NCBI RefSeq assembly: GCF_010731295.1
Contig: NZ_AP022579.1
Coordinates: 5,084,001-5,148,000 of the forward strand
Direction: 5' to 3'
Length of the DNA: 64,000 nucleotides
Source: Mycolicibacterium boenickei
Lineage (GTDB): Bacteria; Actinomycetota; Actinomycetes; Mycobacteriales; Mycobacteriaceae
The notes under the pieces are model-generated. The model saw only the letters and a list, made by a program, of their open reading frames with translations. It did not search any database and was not told the origin of the DNA. Below, piece by piece: positions 48,432 through 56,138 of this stretch. The first letter of the stretch is position 1. Each line of letters starts with the position of its first letter. A program made the position numbers and the translations under genes.

Positions 48432-49294
48432 GGCAGCCTCACCGCGATGTCGTCGACCTCCCAGACACCATCGGTTTCGATGGTCTTCACGTCGTGCCAG
48501 CCGCCCAGCTCGGAGATCGCGCCGCCCTGTACCGCGAACACCTTGCCGGTGATCGGGCACTTCTCCGATGCCAGGTAACCCACCAGCGGCGAGATGTTCG
48601 CCGGGCTGAACAGGTCGACTTCGCCTTCCTCGGGCTCGCCCATCAGTGCCCCCATGCCGGGCGTAGCCAAGGTCAGGCGAGTGCGCGCAATCGGCGCGAT
48701 GGCATTGACCCGTACGCCGTAGCGTTCCAACTCCTCGGCCGCGACCAGGGTCATCGCCGCTATGCCCGCTTTCGCGGCGCCGTAATTCACCTGGCCCGCG
48801 TTCGGGATCGTCAGGCCCGAACCCGAAGCGGTGTTGATGACGGCGGCATTGGGCTGGTGGCCGGCCTTACTCTGCTCCTTCCAGTACGTCGCGGCATGCC
48901 GCAGTACGGAGAAATGGCCTTTGAGGTGCACGGCGAGGACCGTGTCCCACTGGGACTCCTCCATCCCGGCGATGAATCCGTCACGCAGGATCCCGGCGTT
49001 GTTGACCACCACATCCAGCCCGCCGAACTCGCTGATCGCCTGCTCGACGAGACGCGCGGCCCCGTCCCAGGTGGCGATGTTCTGGGTGTTGGCCACCGCC
49101 TTACCGCCGGCGGCGACGATCTCATCGACGACCTCATGCGCGGGTCCGGTGTCGGCGCCCTCCCCGGTGTTGCTGCCGCCCAGATCATTGACGACAACGC
49201 TCGCCCCCTCGCGGGCGAACAACAGCGCGTGCTCCCGGCCGATACCGCGGCCCGCGCCGGTGATGACGGCGACCCGTCCTTCCAAAGCTCCCAT
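48428..49294 (-). CDS. SDR family 3-hydroxyacyl-CoA dehydrogenase-like (HSD17B4 type)
   Basis: This 288-residue SDR resembles the dehydrogenase part of peroxisomal multifunctional enzyme 2. It has TGAGRGIGREHALLFA at residues 12-27, VVVNDLGGSNTGEG (the long second-strand loop typical of HSD17B4-like proteins), V-V-N-N-A-G-I-L-R-D, and catalytic N-Y-G-A-A-K-A-G. It would oxidise the 3-hydroxyacyl-CoA made by the adjacent MaoC hydratase, as the two domains do when fused in eukaryotes. It overlaps the acyl-CoA dehydrogenase start by four bases. Confidence 0.89.
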   Translation of the reverse strand: MGALEGRVAVITGAGRGIGREHALLFAREGASVVVNDLGGSNTGEGADTGPAHEVVDEIVAAGGKAVANTQNIATWDGAARLVEQAISEFGGLDVVVNNAGILRDGFIAGMEESQWDTVLAVHLKGHFSVLRHAATYWKEQSKAGHQPNAAVINTASGSGLTIPNAGQVNYGAAKAGIAAMTLVAAEELERYGVRVNAIAPIARTRLTLATPGMGALMGEPEEGEVDLFSPANISPLVGYLASEKCPITGKVFAVQGGAISELGGWHDVKTIETDGVWEVDDIAVRLP

Positions 49295-49315
49295 GTGCGT
49301 ACTCCTGTGATTCGT

Positions 49316-50191
49316 CTAGTCGGCGATGACGGCCAGGCCGTCGGTAATGGCGAATTCCTCGCCGGCGTCCCCGTTCCGGGCGGTCTCGAACGCGTACGTG
49401 GTGGCACCACCGCTGCGGTCGGTCTGCCAGATTCGGGTCTCCAGGTCGTCGCCGGGGAACACCATCTTGGAGAACCGGACCGCAAACCGCTTGAGGCGGT
49501 TGACATCCGATCCGCCGACCTCGGTGAGGATCGCCCAGGAGGTGAATGCCATGGTGCACAGGCCGTGGGCGATGATGCCCGGCAATCCGGCATCCCTGGC
49601 GACCTCTTCGTCCAGGTGGATCGGCATCGGGTCGCCCGACGCCGGTGAATACCGGAAGGTCTGGTCTGCGTCGACGTGCTGGACGACCTTGGCCAATGGG
49701 GCCCGGTTGTGCAGGGAGTCGTCGAACTTGTGCTCGGGGCTCAACTCACCGATCTTCTTGCCGGCGTCATGCCCCCGGAAGAAGCACGTCACGTACTGCT
49801 CGTTGACGAGTTCGCCGTCCTCGGTGCGGCATTCGAGGTAGACCGCAGCGCGCGTGCCCTTCTCCAGCCCTTCGTAGCCGATCATCTTCCCGCGCGAGAC
49901 CAGCTTGTCGCCGGGGCGGATCGGGCGGTGGAAGTGAAAGTCCTGCTCGCCGTGCACTACCCGTGGGATCAGCTCGACCGGCGCGACATCGACAGTCGGG
50001 GTGAGCAGTGATTCGAACACCGGCACGATCGCGAACACCGGCGGCGCCACCTCACCGGAGAGATGAGCCGGAATCGGGTCGTTGGTCGCCTTCGCGTACT
50101 CGACGAGCCGTTCCCTGGTCACCTCGAACCGGTCCTCGTCGGTCCACTTGTTCAGGCCCTCGTCGTCGAACGCCAGATCCTCGTCGGACAT
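49316..50191 (-). CDS. MaoC-like (R)-specific enoyl-CoA hydratase
   Basis: This 291-residue double hotdog hydratase is related to the hydratase-2 part of MFE-2. The C-terminal half carries the hydratase-2 motif YSPASGDPMPIHLDEEVA (about 193-210), with its Asp and His, and then G-L-P-G-I-I-A-H-G; the usual Asn of the G-D-x-N-P-x-H motif is Met here. The N-terminal half is the substrate-binding hotdog. It starts one base after the SRPBCC stop and is followed by the SDR after 21 bp. Confidence 0.9.
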   Translation of the reverse strand: MSDEDLAFDDEGLNKWTDEDRFEVTRERLVEYAKATNDPIPAHLSGEVAPPVFAIVPVFESLLTPTVDVAPVELIPRVVHGEQDFHFHRPIRPGDKLVSRGKMIGYEGLEKGTRAAVYLECRTEDGELVNEQYVTCFFRGHDAGKKIGELSPEHKFDDSLHNRAPLAKVVQHVDADQTFRYSPASGDPMPIHLDEEVARDAGLPGIIAHGLCTMAFTSWAILTEVGGSDVNRLKRFAVRFSKMVFPGDDLETRIWQTDRSGGATTYAFETARNGDAGEEFAITDGLAVIAD

Positions 50192-50192
50192 G

Positions 50193-50633
50193 TCAGACCG
50201 CCGCCGAGGCCAGCGCGTCGAGCTGCTCGAGCGTCTTGTCCAGCTGCTTGGCACCGTCCTTCTCGACGGCCTTGGCCAGGGCGCCCTTCACCAGCGCACC
50301 CTCGAAATCGCCCGCCACCTTGAACTCCGAACCGGTGCCCGACGGCGTCACGGTGAACTCGAAGAGTGCCTTGACCCCGGCCATCCCGGTCCCGGACAGC
50401 ACGAAGGTGGTGGGTGCCTCCATCTTCTCGATCGTCCACTCGATCTTGTTGGCCATGCCGAGCATGACGATCTTGGCGGTGAGCGCGGTGCCGGGCGTGA
50501 CCGTTGCCGGCACATCGCACAGCCACTTCTCGTGGACGGTGAACCACTTGTCCCAGTTGGGCAGATCCGAGACGATGGCCCAGATGGCCTCCGGGCTGGC
50601 CGACAGCTGCTTGGTGGCTTCGATGTGTCCCAT
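50193..50633 (-). CDS. SRPBCC (START/Bet v 1-like) family protein
   Basis: This 146-residue polyketide-cyclase/START-type ligand-binding domain protein resembles the Rv0910-like SRPBCC family. It begins IEATKQLSASPEAIWAIVSDLPNWDKW, the usual first strand and helix, and ends with a long C-terminal helix. Such proteins hold hydrophobic ligands. Inside a lipid-oxidation operon, between the thiolase and MaoC genes, a carrier role for the substrate is plausible. No toxin-antitoxin partner was seen. Confidence 0.85.
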   Translation of the reverse strand: MGHIEATKQLSASPEAIWAIVSDLPNWDKWFTVHEKWLCDVPATVTPGTALTAKIVMLGMANKIEWTIEKMEAPTTFVLSGTGMAGVKALFEFTVTPSGTGSEFKVAGDFEGALVKGALAKAVEKDGAKQLDKTLEQLDALASAAV

Positions 50634-50678
50634 GATCGTTCTCTCCTTGTGTTGTTGAGGTGTTGGTTGTTGTTCGGG

Positions 50679-51884
50679 TCAGCGCTCGGCGCGCTGGTAG
50701 GCGGTCACCACAGCGGCGCCGCCGAGGCCGATGTTGTGCTGCAGCGCAGCGGTGACGTTGTCCACCTGGCGCCTGTCGGCGGTGCCTCGCAGTTGCCAGG
50801 TCAATTCGGCGCACTGGGCCAGGCCGGTGGCACCGAGCGGATGCCCCTTGGAAATGAGCCCGCCGGACGGGTTGACCACCCAGCGGCCGCCATAGGTGGT
50901 GTCGCCGTTGTCGATCAACTTCGCGGCCTCGCCCTCACGGCACAATCCCAGCGCCTCGTAGAGCAGCAGCTCGTTGGCGCTGAAGCAGTCGTGTAGTTCG
51001 ACGACCTGAAAATCGTCGGGCCCCAACCCGGACTCGTCGTAAACCTGCCGGGCGGCAGCGACATTCATGTGATATCCGATCAACGCCTTGCAGCTGCCGT
51101 CGAAGCTGTTCTCGAAGTCGGTGGTCATCGACTGACCCACGATCTCCACCGCTTGGTCGGCCAACCCGTGCTTGTCGACGAACTCCTCGCTCGCCAGGAT
51201 GGCCGCGCCCGAACCGTCGGAGGTCGGCGAGCACTGCAGTTTGGTCAGCGGGTCGTAGATCATTCTCGAGCCCAGGATGTCGTCGAGGCTGTACTCGTCC
51301 TGGAATTGCGCGTACGGGTTGTTCACCGAATGCTTGTGGTTCTTGTAGCCGATCTTCGCGAAATGCTCTGCGGTCGAACCGTATTGCTTCATGTGCTCGC
51401 GCCCCGCCGCTCCGAACATCCACGGTGCCGGCGGGAACAGCACCTCGGAGATCTCGGCCATCGCCAGGATGTGCTTCTCCATCGGCTGCGCCCGGTCGTC
51501 GTACGTCGACCCGAGCGAACCGGGCTGCATCTTCTCGAAACCGAGTGCCAGCGCACAGTCCGCCATACCACTGCGGACCGCGCGTGCTGCCAGGTACAGC
51601 GCCGTCGAACCTGTCGAACAGTTGTTGTTCACGTTGACGACCGGAAGGCCGGTCATCCCGAGCTCATAGACCGCGCGCTGACCGGACGTCGACTCGCCGT
51701 AGACGTAGCCGACGTAGGCCTCCTGGACCTCGCGGTAGTCAATCCCCGCGTCCGCCAACGCTTTCGAGCCAGATTCACGAGCCATGTCCGGGTAGTCCCA
51801 CGCCGACCCGTCGTCGTTGGTGCGGTGGCCGGGCTTCTCGAATTTCGTCATCCCGACGCCGATCACAAACACCTTGTTGGGCAT
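50679..51884 (-). CDS. SCP2-type thiolase / lipid-transfer protein (Ltp)
   Basis: This 401-residue thiolase of the SCP-x/Ltp family has its nucleophilic Cys in N-N-N-C-S-T-G-S (about residue 90), [11 protein letters not shown] near 297, HPLGATG near 360 and a C-terminal G-L-G-G-A-A-V-V. It would cleave 3-ketoacyl-CoA, or run aldol-type chain cleavage as steroid Ltp proteins do. It is first in the eight-gene operon; an inverted-repeat operator lies 33 bases before its ATG. Confidence 0.9.
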   Translation of the reverse strand: MPNKVFVIGVGMTKFEKPGHRTNDDGSAWDYPDMARESGSKALADAGIDYREVQEAYVGYVYGESTSGQRAVYELGMTGLPVVNVNNNCSTGSTALYLAARAVRSGMADCALALGFEKMQPGSLGSTYDDRAQPMEKHILAMAEISEVLFPPAPWMFGAAGREHMKQYGSTAEHFAKIGYKNHKHSVNNPYAQFQDEYSLDDILGSRMIYDPLTKLQCSPTSDGSGAAILASEEFVDKHGLADQAVEIVGQSMTTDFENSFDGSCKALIGYHMNVAAARQVYDESGLGPDDFQVVELHDCFSANELLLYEALGLCREGEAAKLIDNGDTTYGGRWVVNPSGGLISKGHPLGATGLAQCAELTWQLRGTADRRQVDNVTAALQHNIGLGGAAVVTAYQRAER

Positions 51885-51916
51885 CAAAGCCTCTCTTTCT
51901 GTGCGGTGCCAGAAAC

Positions 51917-51934
51917 ATACCAACTGGTTTGTAT
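51917..51934. promoter_or_regulatory. TetR-type operator upstream of the ltp operon
   Basis: ATACCAAC-TG-GTTTGTAT is an 18-bp inverted repeat with one mismatched pair, 33 bases upstream of the thiolase ATG and between that gene and the TetR gene. TATCTTAAC beside it could be part of the promoter. It is the best candidate site for the neighbouring TetR regulator. Confidence 0.65.
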
Positions 51935-52004
51935 CTTAACAAGAGGGCAAGAACCGCCATCGGCGAAGCACGAGAAAATTGCAGGTAGAAGCCCCGTCGG
52001 GCCG

Positions 52005-52676
52005 TTACGAAGAGGAGCCGGCGTCCAGCTTGTCGATGCTCAGGGTTTCGCCGCCCAGAGCGTCGGCGAGCATGCCCCGCAGTTGGACGCAGACCCGATC
52101 CCAACGCTTCTTGGCCCGCTCAAGATTGCGGTCGGCGAAGCTGGACAACAGGATCCCCCGCAACGCGTCCATCGCGGTGAAGGCCAGATCCCGCAAATCC
52201 TTCTGCGTGGCCCGGCTCGGAACCAGTTGCGCCAGCGCCCCGATCAGCGCCCCGGTGACGATCGGCTCGACCCGCTCGATCTGCTCGGCCAGCACCGGAT
52301 CGGTGCGGGCTGCCACCCAGAGTTCAAGCGTGGCAACAAAAACCGGCCCTTGATGCGATTCCCACAGATAATCGAGCATCGTCGAAACCACGTCGGGGTT
52401 GCTCGCCGCGCGCCCGAGATCGCGAACCGCGGCCTGAACTCGCTGCTCGGCCAGATGCTCGATCGCGGCCACCACGAGGTCCTCCTTGGACCGGAAATGG
52501 TGGACTTGGGCGCCGCGCGTGACGCCGGCAACCTCGGCAACCCGTTGCGTGGTGGTTCCCGCGTAACCGTAGGTGACCAGGCACTCCACGGTGGCGTCCA
52601 GCAGGCGCGCTCGCATCGCGGCGCTACGCTCAGCCTGCGTGCGCCGCTTGGTTTGCCCGTCCACACGTGTGGCCAC
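52005..52676 (-). CDS. TetR family regulator of the lipid-oxidation operon
   Basis: This 223-residue TetR protein has a basic N-terminus, an HTH at about residues 35-75 (TTTQRVAEVAGVTRGAQVHH), a long helical ligand domain and a C-terminal tail (GGETLSIDKLDAGSSS). It lies 120 bp upstream of the ltp start on the same strand, with the inverted repeat in between, so it probably represses the operon and is relieved by an acyl-CoA or related ligand (inference). Confidence 0.87.
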   Translation of the reverse strand: MATRVDGQTKRRTQAERSAAMRARLLDATVECLVTYGYAGTTTQRVAEVAGVTRGAQVHHFRSKEDLVVAAIEHLAEQRVQAAVRDLGRAASNPDVVSTMLDYLWESHQGPVFVATLELWVAARTDPVLAEQIERVEPIVTGALIGALAQLVPSRATQKDLRDLAFTAMDALRGILLSSFADRNLERAKKRWDRVCVQLRGMLADALGGETLSIDKLDAGSSS

Positions 52677-52812
52677 GGCTGCATCCTACGTCGCACGTCG
52701 ACTGCCGTCGCACAAGAAACCGGCAAATCGGCATCTAAGTGTCCGGTCGCGCGGCCCGATAATGGGGACCGACCGCCGCAGCCGGCACCATCACACTCGC
52801 TGGGCGCCGCGC

Positions 52813-53727
52813 CTACAGGGTGGCGGGCCGCAGCACCACGACGTTCTTGGTGCGTGACGAACCGTCCTGCAGCAGGGCGATGACCCGGCCGTCGGGCGCG
52901 GTAGCGGCGTACACCCCGTCGATGCCGGCCGGCTTCAACGCCCGGCCGTGCCTGGTGTCCTCGGTCTCCTCCACACTCAGGTCGCGGCGCGGAAAGCCGA
53001 CCAGACAAGCCTCGTCGAGCGAGTAGCTCAGCCGTGCCTCATCGGCCAGGTCGTCGAGTGTGCGGGCCTCGTCCAGCCCGTAGCGGCCCACCTTGGTACG
53101 GCGCAGGGCGGTCAGATGCCCACCGACGCCGAGTGCCCCACCCACGTCGCGGGCCAAGGCGCGGATATACGTACCCGACGAACAATCGACATCGACGTCC
53201 ACGTCGACGAACTCGTCCACCCGGCGGACCGCGAGCACCTCGAACCGGTCGATGCGCACCGGGCGGGCGGCCAGCTCGACGGTCTGCCCTTCGCGGGCCA
53301 GTTTGTAGGCCCGCTGGCCGGCGACCTTGATGGCACTCACCGCCGACGGGACCTGCTCGATGTCTCCGCGTAGCGGCGCGACCGCGGACTCGATCTGCTC
53401 GTCCGTCACGTGCGCGGCCGAGACCGACTGCAGCACTTCACCTTCGGCATCTTCGGTGGTAGTGGTCTGGCCGAGCCGGATGGTCGCGGAATAGGACTTG
53501 TCGGTGGCCGTCAACAGGCCGAGGATCTTGGTGGCGCGTTCGATCCCGACCACCAGCACGCCGGTCGCCATCGGATCGAGGGTGCCGGCGTGGCCGACCT
53601 TGCGGGTGCCGAACAGCCGACGACACCGTCCCACCACATCGTGGCTGGTCATTCCGGCAGGCTTGTCGACGATCACCAGGCCGGGATCTGGATTGCTCCT
53701 CACGTGCGCCGGATCTGGACCGCTCAC
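52813..53727 (-). CDS. truB: tRNA pseudouridine(55) synthase
   Basis: This 304-residue TruB has the catalytic Asp in [15 protein letters not shown] (about residues 42-56), the starting [15 protein letters not shown], and a C-terminal PUA-like extension. It makes the universal T-loop pseudouridine 55. The GTG start overlaps the pptT stop by four bases; the order pptH-pptT-truB is conserved with Rv2795c to Rv2793c. Confidence 0.96.
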   Translation of the reverse strand: MSGPDPAHVRSNPDPGLVIVDKPAGMTSHDVVGRCRRLFGTRKVGHAGTLDPMATGVLVVGIERATKILGLLTATDKSYSATIRLGQTTTTEDAEGEVLQSVSAAHVTDEQIESAVAPLRGDIEQVPSAVSAIKVAGQRAYKLAREGQTVELAARPVRIDRFEVLAVRRVDEFVDVDVDVDCSSGTYIRALARDVGGALGVGGHLTALRRTKVGRYGLDEARTLDDLADEARLSYSLDEACLVGFPRRDLSVEETEDTRHGRALKPAGIDGVYAATAPDGRVIALLQDGSSRTKNVVVLRPATL

Positions 53728-54398
53728 AGCACGATCGCCGTCAGCGTCACGCCGTCACGCACCGACCAGCGGCCGTCGAGGGCGGTCAGTGGTGGACCGT
53801 GTTCGGCGGCCGGGTCGATGAGGATCTGCGACCGGAACGTTCCCGCACTGCCTGTTCCGTCCACCCCGAACGTGATGTGCGCATCCTCGAACCCGAGCCA
53901 GCGGTGCGTCAGCGGGTACCAGGCCTTGTAGGTGGCCTCCTTGGCGCAGAACAGGATTCGGTCCCAGTGCAGGCCGTTGGGCAGCGCGCCGAGTTCGGCG
54001 CGTTCCAGCGGGAGCGAGATCGCGCCAAGCACCCCGTCGGGCAGTACATCATGGGGTTCGGCGTCGATCCCGACCGAACGCACACCGCCGACGCGGCCCA
54101 CCACGGCGCCGCGAAAACCCTGACAGTGCGTCAGGCTGCCGACGATGCCGTCGGGCCAGCACGGTTCGCCCTTGTCTCCCTTGAGGATCGGCACCGGGCC
54201 GACGCCCAGCTCGCCCAACGCCTGACGGGCGCAGTACCGGACCGTGGTGAACTCGTTGCGCCGCTTGGCCACGGCACGGGCCACCAGCGCCGCCTCCTCT
54301 GGCAACGCCGTCAGGCCCGGCGGGTCGTCGTACAACTCGGCCGCGGCGAGCGTGTTCGGCAGATCGGGCAGCACCTGCCCCAACAACGTGTCGCTCAT
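53724..54398 (-). CDS. pptT: 4'-phosphopantetheinyl transferase PptT
   Basis: This 224-residue Sfp-type transferase loads phosphopantetheine from CoA onto carrier proteins of mycobacterial PKS and NRPS systems. The magnesium-binding V-G-I-D-A-E-P motif (about 113-119) and [16 protein letters not shown] (about 147-162) are complete. It matches Rv2794c. The ATG at 54398 overlaps the pptH stop by four bases. It is essential in M. tuberculosis (known). Confidence 0.96.
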   Translation of the reverse strand: MSDTLLGQVLPDLPNTLAAAELYDDPPGLTALPEEAALVARAVAKRRNEFTTVRYCARQALGELGVGPVPILKGDKGEPCWPDGIVGSLTHCQGFRGAVVGRVGGVRSVGIDAEPHDVLPDGVLGAISLPLERAELGALPNGLHWDRILFCAKEATYKAWYPLTHRWLGFEDAHITFGVDGTGSAGTFRSQILIDPAAEHGPPLTALDGRWSVRDGVTLTAIVL

Positions 54399-55351
54399 GC
54401 ACGCCTGGCCTTGATCCGCTCCTGCATCTGCTGCGCGTGGGCGCGCATCTCGGCGGTGATCTGGAAATGTCCGCCGAACTCGTTGAGATATCCGGGCGCG
54501 TAATTGGGGTCGGGCAGGATCTGGCGCAACCAGCGGAAGGGCTTGCGGCGACGCCATTCGCGCGGATAGCCGACCGACACCTCTTCGAAGCGCACATCGT
54601 CATACCAGGTGGTGCGCGGGATGTGCAGGTGGCCGTACACCGAGCAGATCGCGTTGTAGCGGGTGTGCCAGTCCTTCGTCGCCGTCGTCCCGCACCACAG
54701 CGAGAACTCGGGATAGAACATCGCGTCGCAGGGTTCGCGGACCAGCGGGAAATGGTTGACCAGAACGGTCGGGGTCATCCAGTCCAGGTCGTCGAGTCGC
54801 TTGCGGGTGGCCGCCACCCGATCACGGCACCACGCGTCGCGGGTGGCGTACGGCTCGCTGGACAGCAGGAACTCGTCGGTGCCGACGACGTTGCGCTCCC
54901 GGGCGATGGCCAGCCCTTCGCCCTTGGTGGACGCTCCCTCGGGCAGGAAGGTGTAGTCGTAGAGCAGGAACATCGGCACGATCGTGGCCGGTCCACCCTG
55001 TTCGGTCCACACCGGGAACGGGTGTTCGGGGGTGATGACGCCCATCTGGTCGCACATGTCGACCAGGTAGTCATAGCGGGCCCGGCCGAAGATCTGCATC
55101 GGGTCTTTGTTGGTGGTCCACAGTTCGTGGTTGCCGGGAACCCAGATGACTTTGGCGAACCGCTTGCGCAGCAGGTCCAGGGCCCATCGGATCTCGTCCG
55201 TGCGCTCCCCGACGTCACCGGCGACGATCAGCCAATCCTCGGGCGAGGCCGGGTACAGCGACTCGGTGACCGGCTTGTTTCCGTTGTGCCCGGTATGCAG
55301 ATCGCTGATCGCCCACAGGATCGGCTGCCGGTCCCTCGCTTCGTGATCCAT
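54395..55351 (-). CDS. pptH: Metallophosphoesterase PptH (4'-phosphopantetheinyl hydrolase)
   Basis: This 318-residue calcineurin-type phosphoesterase has D-L-H-T-G-H (metal site 1, residue about 17), GDVGER (about 45), P-G-N-H-E-L-W (about 72-78), a later V-N-H-F-P-L and Y-G-H-L-H-I-P (about 249-255). The M. tuberculosis orthologue Rv2795c removes phosphopantetheine from carrier proteins, opposing PptT, and the two genes are coupled here by an ATGA overlap. A GTG two codons upstream is an alternative start. Confidence 0.93.
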   Translation of the reverse strand: MDHEARDRQPILWAISDLHTGHNGNKPVTESLYPASPEDWLIVAGDVGERTDEIRWALDLLRKRFAKVIWVPGNHELWTTNKDPMQIFGRARYDYLVDMCDQMGVITPEHPFPVWTEQGGPATIVPMFLLYDYTFLPEGASTKGEGLAIARERNVVGTDEFLLSSEPYATRDAWCRDRVAATRKRLDDLDWMTPTVLVNHFPLVREPCDAMFYPEFSLWCGTTATKDWHTRYNAICSVYGHLHIPRTTWYDDVRFEEVSVGYPREWRRRKPFRWLRQILPDPNYAPGYLNEFGGHFQITAEMRAHAQQMQERIKARRA

Positions 55352-55418
55352 CACCACAGTTGCACCACCACAACGGACCAGCCTAACCGGGCGGCGGCAG
55401 TGCGCGCCGTTGACAACT

Positions 55419-55432
55419 AGAACAGGTTCTCG
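55419..55432. promoter_or_regulatory. KstR-like box in the pptH / DUF3558 divergent region
   Basis: TAGAAC-AG-GTTCTC fits the KstR consensus T-N2-AAC-N2-GTT-N2-A at every position except the last. On the plus strand TTGACA (55411-55416) lies immediately before it, with TATGGT 19 bases later, so the box would overlap a promoter reading toward the DUF3558 gene. KstR represses cholesterol-use genes in mycobacteria; regulation here is inferred from the match. Confidence 0.5.
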
Positions 55433-55515
55433 TTTATGGTCGAGTCCGTTGCGACCGACCGCTACACTCCCCGCAAGCCGGGGAACGTTTTGCCACAAAA
55501 CTATGAGGGGGTGTG

Positions 55516-56112
55516 ATGGCCGCCAAGTTGCGACTGCTGTCGGCGTCGACAGGCCTGGTTGCGGCGCTGGTAGCGGCGGTGATCGTGGGGTGGCAGTCGA
55601 ACCCGACCGAGGCTGTGGGCTCCGGGCCGCTTCAGCTCGATGTCACGGATCTCCCGATGACCAACGTGTCGACGACGATCAAGTGGCCGGTCATCGAGAC
55701 CACAGACCCGTCACCGTTCGATCCGTGCAACGACATCCCGTTCGACGTGGTCCAGCGGATCGGCCTGGCCGTCACCCCGCCGGAGCCCGAGGACAGCCTG
55801 CGGTGCCACTACGACGCCGGCAACTACCAGATGGCGGTCGAGGCATTCGTCTGGCGCACCTACGAGCAGACCATCCCTCCCGACGCGGTCGAGCTGGACA
55901 TCAACGGTCACCGGGCCGCTCAGTACTGGATCATGAAGCCCACCGACTGGAACGACCGCTGGTGGATCACCTGCATGATCGCCTTCGACACCAGCTACGG
56001 CGTCATCCAGCAGTCGATGTTCTACTCCCCCATCCACTCCCCGGACCGGCCGGACTGCCTGCAGACAAACCTGCAGCGTGCGCACGAACTGGCGCCCTAC
56101 TACAAGTTCTGA
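55516..56112 (+). CDS. DUF3558-type secreted or membrane-anchored protein
   Basis: This 198-residue protein has an N-terminal hydrophobic segment (residues 9-27) acting as a signal or anchor; no lipobox cysteine follows. The mature part has the DUF3558-like F-D-P-C-N-D-I-P-F-D-V-V-Q-R-I-G-L and three further cysteines for disulfides. Function unknown; such proteins are abundant in the mycobacterial envelope. The ATG at 55516 lies five bases after GAGGGG. A KstR-like box lies about 85 bases upstream. Confidence 0.8.
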   Translation: MAAKLRLLSASTGLVAALVAAVIVGWQSNPTEAVGSGPLQLDVTDLPMTNVSTTIKWPVIETTDPSPFDPCNDIPFDVVQRIGLAVTPPEPEDSLRCHYDAGNYQMAVEAFVWRTYEQTIPPDAVELDINGHRAAQYWIMKPTDWNDRWWITCMIAFDTSYGVIQQSMFYSPIHSPDRPDCLQTNLQRAHELAPYYKF

Positions 56113-56138
56113 CGCGCCCCGATACGTAGCCTGGCTAC

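Noticed and set aside
50193..50633. Toxin-antitoxin toxin (Rv0910-like SRPBCC)
   Set aside because: No antitoxin gene is adjacent, and the gene is embedded in a metabolic operon with tight spacing, so a ligand-carrier role fits better.
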